Position numbers and translations under genes: made by a program | Notes under the pieces: model-generated | What the model saw: the letters and a program-made list of their open reading frames with translations, nothing else | What the model was told of the DNA's origin: nothing | Database searches by the model: none | Shown: piece after piece, positions 5,627 to 7,717 of the stretch | Layout of the letters: each line of letters opens with the position of its first letter | How positions within the stretch are numbered: position 1 is the stretch's first letter | NCBI GenBank assembly: GCA_947176685.1 | Contig: CAMWRL010000082.1 | Location: 1-7,717, forward strand | Direction of reading: 5' to 3' | Length of the DNA: 7,717 nt | From: an uncultured Ruminococcus sp. | Lineage (GTDB): Bacteria > Bacillota > Clostridia > Oscillospirales > Ruminococcaceae

Positions 5627-5672
5627 AAATATAGAATTACCGAAAAATTAAAAAAAAGGAGTTTTCAGAAAA

Positions 5673-6821
5673 ATGAAAATAATACATTTGTCTGACCTGC
5701 ACATAGGGTTGAAGTGGTTCAACCGCAGTATGCTTGACGACCAGATATACATATTGAAACAGATTTCCGGAATCATAGAGGAAAACAAACCCGATGCAGT
5801 GGTTATTGCCGGAGACATCTATGACAAGGCAATGCCTTCGGCTGAAGCTGTAAAGGTTTTTGATGAATTTATTTCCGGACTTTCCGCAAAAGTCCCCGAT
5901 ACTGAAATTATGGTCATAAGCGGAAATCACGACAACGCTCAGCGTATAAACGTGTTCCGGAGAATACTTTCCGGACATAGAATACATATGATTGGTACAC
6001 CTCCGAAAAGTCCGTCAGACCATATTGAAAAAATAACCCTCCGTGACAGTTACGGAAATGTAAACTTTTATCTTCTGCCTTTTATAAAGCCGTCTATGGT
6101 ACGTCTGATAGTCAACAACGAGGAAAATAACGTTTCCTACAACGAAGCTGTACATGCGGTTATTGAACGTGAAGATATAAATACAGACGAAAGAAATGTT
6201 ATAGTAAGTCATCAATTTTATCTGCCGTGCGGACAGTCTCCGAAAGATGTTGAACGTATGGATTCGGAAAGAGTCACCGTCGGCAACATTGACGCTGTAT
6301 ATGCGGACGTTCTGGAAAAATTCGACTATGCGGCTTTGGGACACATTCATAAACCGTCAGCCGCAGGAAACGAAAACTTCCGGTACTGCGGTACACCGCT
6401 GGCGTGTTCGATAAGCGAAGCCGGACAGCAGAAAGGCGTTATAATGGTTGAACTCGGCGGAAAAGGAAACGTTAAAACTACAGTAATACCGTTGAAACCT
6501 CTCCGTGAAGTGCGTATTATAAAAGGCACATTGGAAGAAGTATTGAGTCAGGGCAGTGACGATTATGTAAGTGTAGTCGTGACCGACAGTCAAAAACACA
6601 CTGACATTTCAGCCAGTATCAGTGAAGCTTTTCCGAATCTTCTTGAAATACGCCGCAAGGTCAGACAGACTTCAAAAAATTCCAAACAGTACAGTGCAGA
6701 CAACGGAATGAATGTATTTGAGTTGTGCAGATACTTTTTGCAGGACTCAAACGAAAGCGAAAATAAAATTCTGCGTGACGTTATAAACCATATACAGGAG
6801 GACGATTATGAAACCTATTAA
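5673..6821 (+). CDS. sbcD: SbcD, Mre11-like nuclease subunit of SbcCD
   Basis: This 382-residue metallophosphoesterase is the nuclease subunit of the SbcCD complex, which cleaves hairpins and processes DNA ends with the SbcC ATPase in the cytoplasm. The five phosphodiesterase motifs are in order: LSDLHIG (D8, H10), AGDIYD (D48), SGNHDN (N85, H86), VSHQF (H180) and LGHIHKP (H224, H226). All Mn-binding ligands are intact. The C-terminal third (about 275-380) matches the position of the SbcD capping and SbcC-binding region. The length is normal for the family. The ATG at 5673 is preceded by AGGAG with an 11-nt gap, and the product starts MKIIHLSDLHIG as expected. Its end overlaps the sbcC start by 14 bp, the standard coupled sbcDC arrangement. 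It is transcribed from the consensus promoter at 5598-5626 and is functionally unrelated to the signalling genes on the opposite strand. Confidence 0.97.
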   Translation: MKIIHLSDLHIGLKWFNRSMLDDQIYILKQISGIIEENKPDAVVIAGDIYDKAMPSAEAVKVFDEFISGLSAKVPDTEIMVISGNHDNAQRINVFRRILSGHRIHMIGTPPKSPSDHIEKITLRDSYGNVNFYLLPFIKPSMVRLIVNNEENNVSYNEAVHAVIEREDINTDERNVIVSHQFYLPCGQSPKDVERMDSERVTVGNIDAVYADVLEKFDYAALGHIHKPSAAGNENFRYCGTPLACSISEAGQQKGVIMVELGGKGNVKTTVIPLKPLREVRIIKGTLEEVLSQGSDDYVSVVVTDSQKHTDISASISEAFPNLLEIRRKVRQTSKNSKQYSADNGMNVFELCRYFLQDSNESENKILRDVINHIQEDDYETY

Positions 6822-7717
6822 ATTAACAATGCAGTCATTCGGTTCTTACGGCGGCAAAACCGTTATTGACTTCACAATACCCGAACAGAATTTATTTCTT
6901 GTTACAGGTGATACGGGTTCGGGTAAATCAACGATTTTTGATGCTATTGTCTTCGCACTGTATGGTGAAACAAGTTCAGGTACTAACAAGAAGTCCGGCA
7001 AAGAGTTACAAAGTCAGTTTTCGGAAAAAGACTCTTTTGTAGAGCTGGTTTTTACGGAAAAGCACGGCAATGAAACCAGACAATATATTGTAAAGCGTGA
7101 ACCGAAACAAACAAAAGTTTCGGCAAGAGGCAGAAAGTCGGACGTAAGCGAAAAAGTTACTCTGATATTGCCGGACGGCACTGCGGTGTCTCAGAAAGAA
7201 GCAAATGCAAAATTAAGTGAAATAGTTGTACTGACAAAAAGTCAGTTTATGCAGGTATCTATGATAGCACAAGGGGAGTTTATGGAGTTTCTGCGTGCAA
7301 GCTCCAATGAAAAGAAAAAAATACTCCGTAAGCTTTTCAATACAGAAATCTTTGAAAGAATCGTGGAGGAACTCAAAAACCGCCGTAAACTTGTGTCTGA
7401 ACAGATAAAGCTTATCCAGAATATATGCCGTACAGAAGCCGCACATATAGTTATTCCGGAAAACTATGAAAACGCCTGTTTTATGAACGGATTGAAGCAA
7501 AGTTTTCTGACGGACGAAATTTCCGCCAGCAAGCTGGAAAGCCTTACTGAAAATCTGAAAATTTTGTGCAGCGATATGGAAAAAAGGAAAGTTTCAGCAG
7601 AAAAAGAGTACAACAAGGCTCTGGAAAACAGCGTGGAAAAACGTGACAGTCTGAAAGATGCACGCAGTCTGCTGAAAATGTTTGAGGAAATGGAAAGGGC
7701 TGAAAAAGGTCTTGCGG
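6808..7717 (+). CDS. sbcC: SbcC, Rad50-like SMC-family ATPase (5' part, cut by the window edge)
   Basis: The first 303 residues of SbcC are visible; the frame runs open off the right edge, and family members usually have around 1000 residues. SbcC is the ATPase and coiled-coil subunit that pairs with SbcD. The ATP-binding head shows FGSYGGKTVIDF at the N terminus, Walker A GDTGSGKS (34-41), then a Q-loop region QFMQVSMIAQGEFMEFLRASSNEKKKIL (about 147-173) typical of SbcC. From about residue 185 the sequence is Lys/Glu-rich and heptad-like, the start of the first coiled-coil arm. The zinc hook, signature motif and Walker B lie beyond the window. The ATG at 6808 has AGGAGG 6 nt upstream, and its first 14 bp overlap the end of sbcD, implying translational coupling. 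There is no frameshift in the visible part. Confidence 0.96.
   Translation, partial: MKPIKLTMQSFGSYGGKTVIDFTIPEQNLFLVTGDTGSGKSTIFDAIVFALYGETSSGTNKKSGKELQSQFSEKDSFVELVFTEKHGNETRQYIVKREPKQTKVSARGRKSDVSEKVTLILPDGTAVSQKEANAKLSEIVVLTKSQFMQVSMIAQGEFMEFLRASSNEKKKILRKLFNTEIFERIVEELKNRRKLVSEQIKLIQNICRTEAAHIVIPENYENACFMNGLKQSFLTDEISASKLESLTENLKILCSDMEKRKVSAEKEYNKALENSVEKRDSLKDARSLLKMFEEMERAEKGLA

Noticed and set aside
5637..5987. Minus-strand open frame of 116 codons across the sbcD start
   Set aside because: It is antisense to the conserved sbcD phosphoesterase motifs and to its promoter leader.
6015..6599. Minus-strand open frames inside sbcD
   Set aside because: They are shadows of the real plus-strand gene, rich in Phe/Tyr/His, with no start signals.
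7213..7500. Minus-strand open frame inside sbcC
   Set aside because: It is antisense to the SbcC Q-loop and coiled-coil region, with composition typical of a shadow frame.
1..7717. Mobile elements, CRISPR arrays, tRNA or rRNA genes
   Set aside because: I found no transposase or integrase, no regularly spaced repeats, no terminal inverted repeats and no tRNA-like cloverleaf. Composition looks even across the window.

Overview
The window looks like chromosomal DNA of a low-GC, Gram-positive anaerobe of the class Clostridia, most like Ruminococcus/Oscillospiraceae. This is inferred from strong AGGAG-type ribosome binding sites, sigma-A promoters with TGn-extended -10 boxes, a YesN-type AraC response regulator, and an HD-GYP response regulator with a C-terminal PAS-like domain. 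The species cannot be fixed from sequence reading alone.

Layout. Positions 1-113 hold a terminator hairpin and no complete gene. From 114 to 5463 everything is on the minus strand and encodes a soluble phosphotransfer network in two tandem transcription units. The upstream unit (promoter about 4921-4949) encodes a REC/HD-GYP/PAS-like protein and a stand-alone Hpt protein whose GTG start overlaps the preceding TGA. It ends at a strong hairpin terminator (2963-3001). A new near-consensus promoter follows within 13 bp (2922-2949) and drives REC-Hpt, REC-AraC and REC-histidine kinase genes, which overlap or nearly touch. A 164-residue protein of unknown function (4969-5463) lies upstream of the first unit, has its own promoter, and shows no terminator before the HD-GYP gene.

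The intergenic region 5464-5672 is a divergent promoter region. To its right, on the plus strand, are sbcD (complete) and sbcC (first 303 residues, cut by the window edge), the Mre11/Rad50-like DNA-end nuclease complex.

How the genes may work together (inference). Four receiver domains, two Hpt domains and one HisKA/HATPase kinase form the parts list of a multistep His-Asp-His-Asp relay. Its two outputs would be transcription (AraC) and probable c-di-GMP hydrolysis (HD-GYP). No protein has a transmembrane segment or a classical extracellular sensor domain, so the signal must enter through the kinase's N-terminal receiver, the PAS-like domain, the unknown protein, or a sensor encoded elsewhere.
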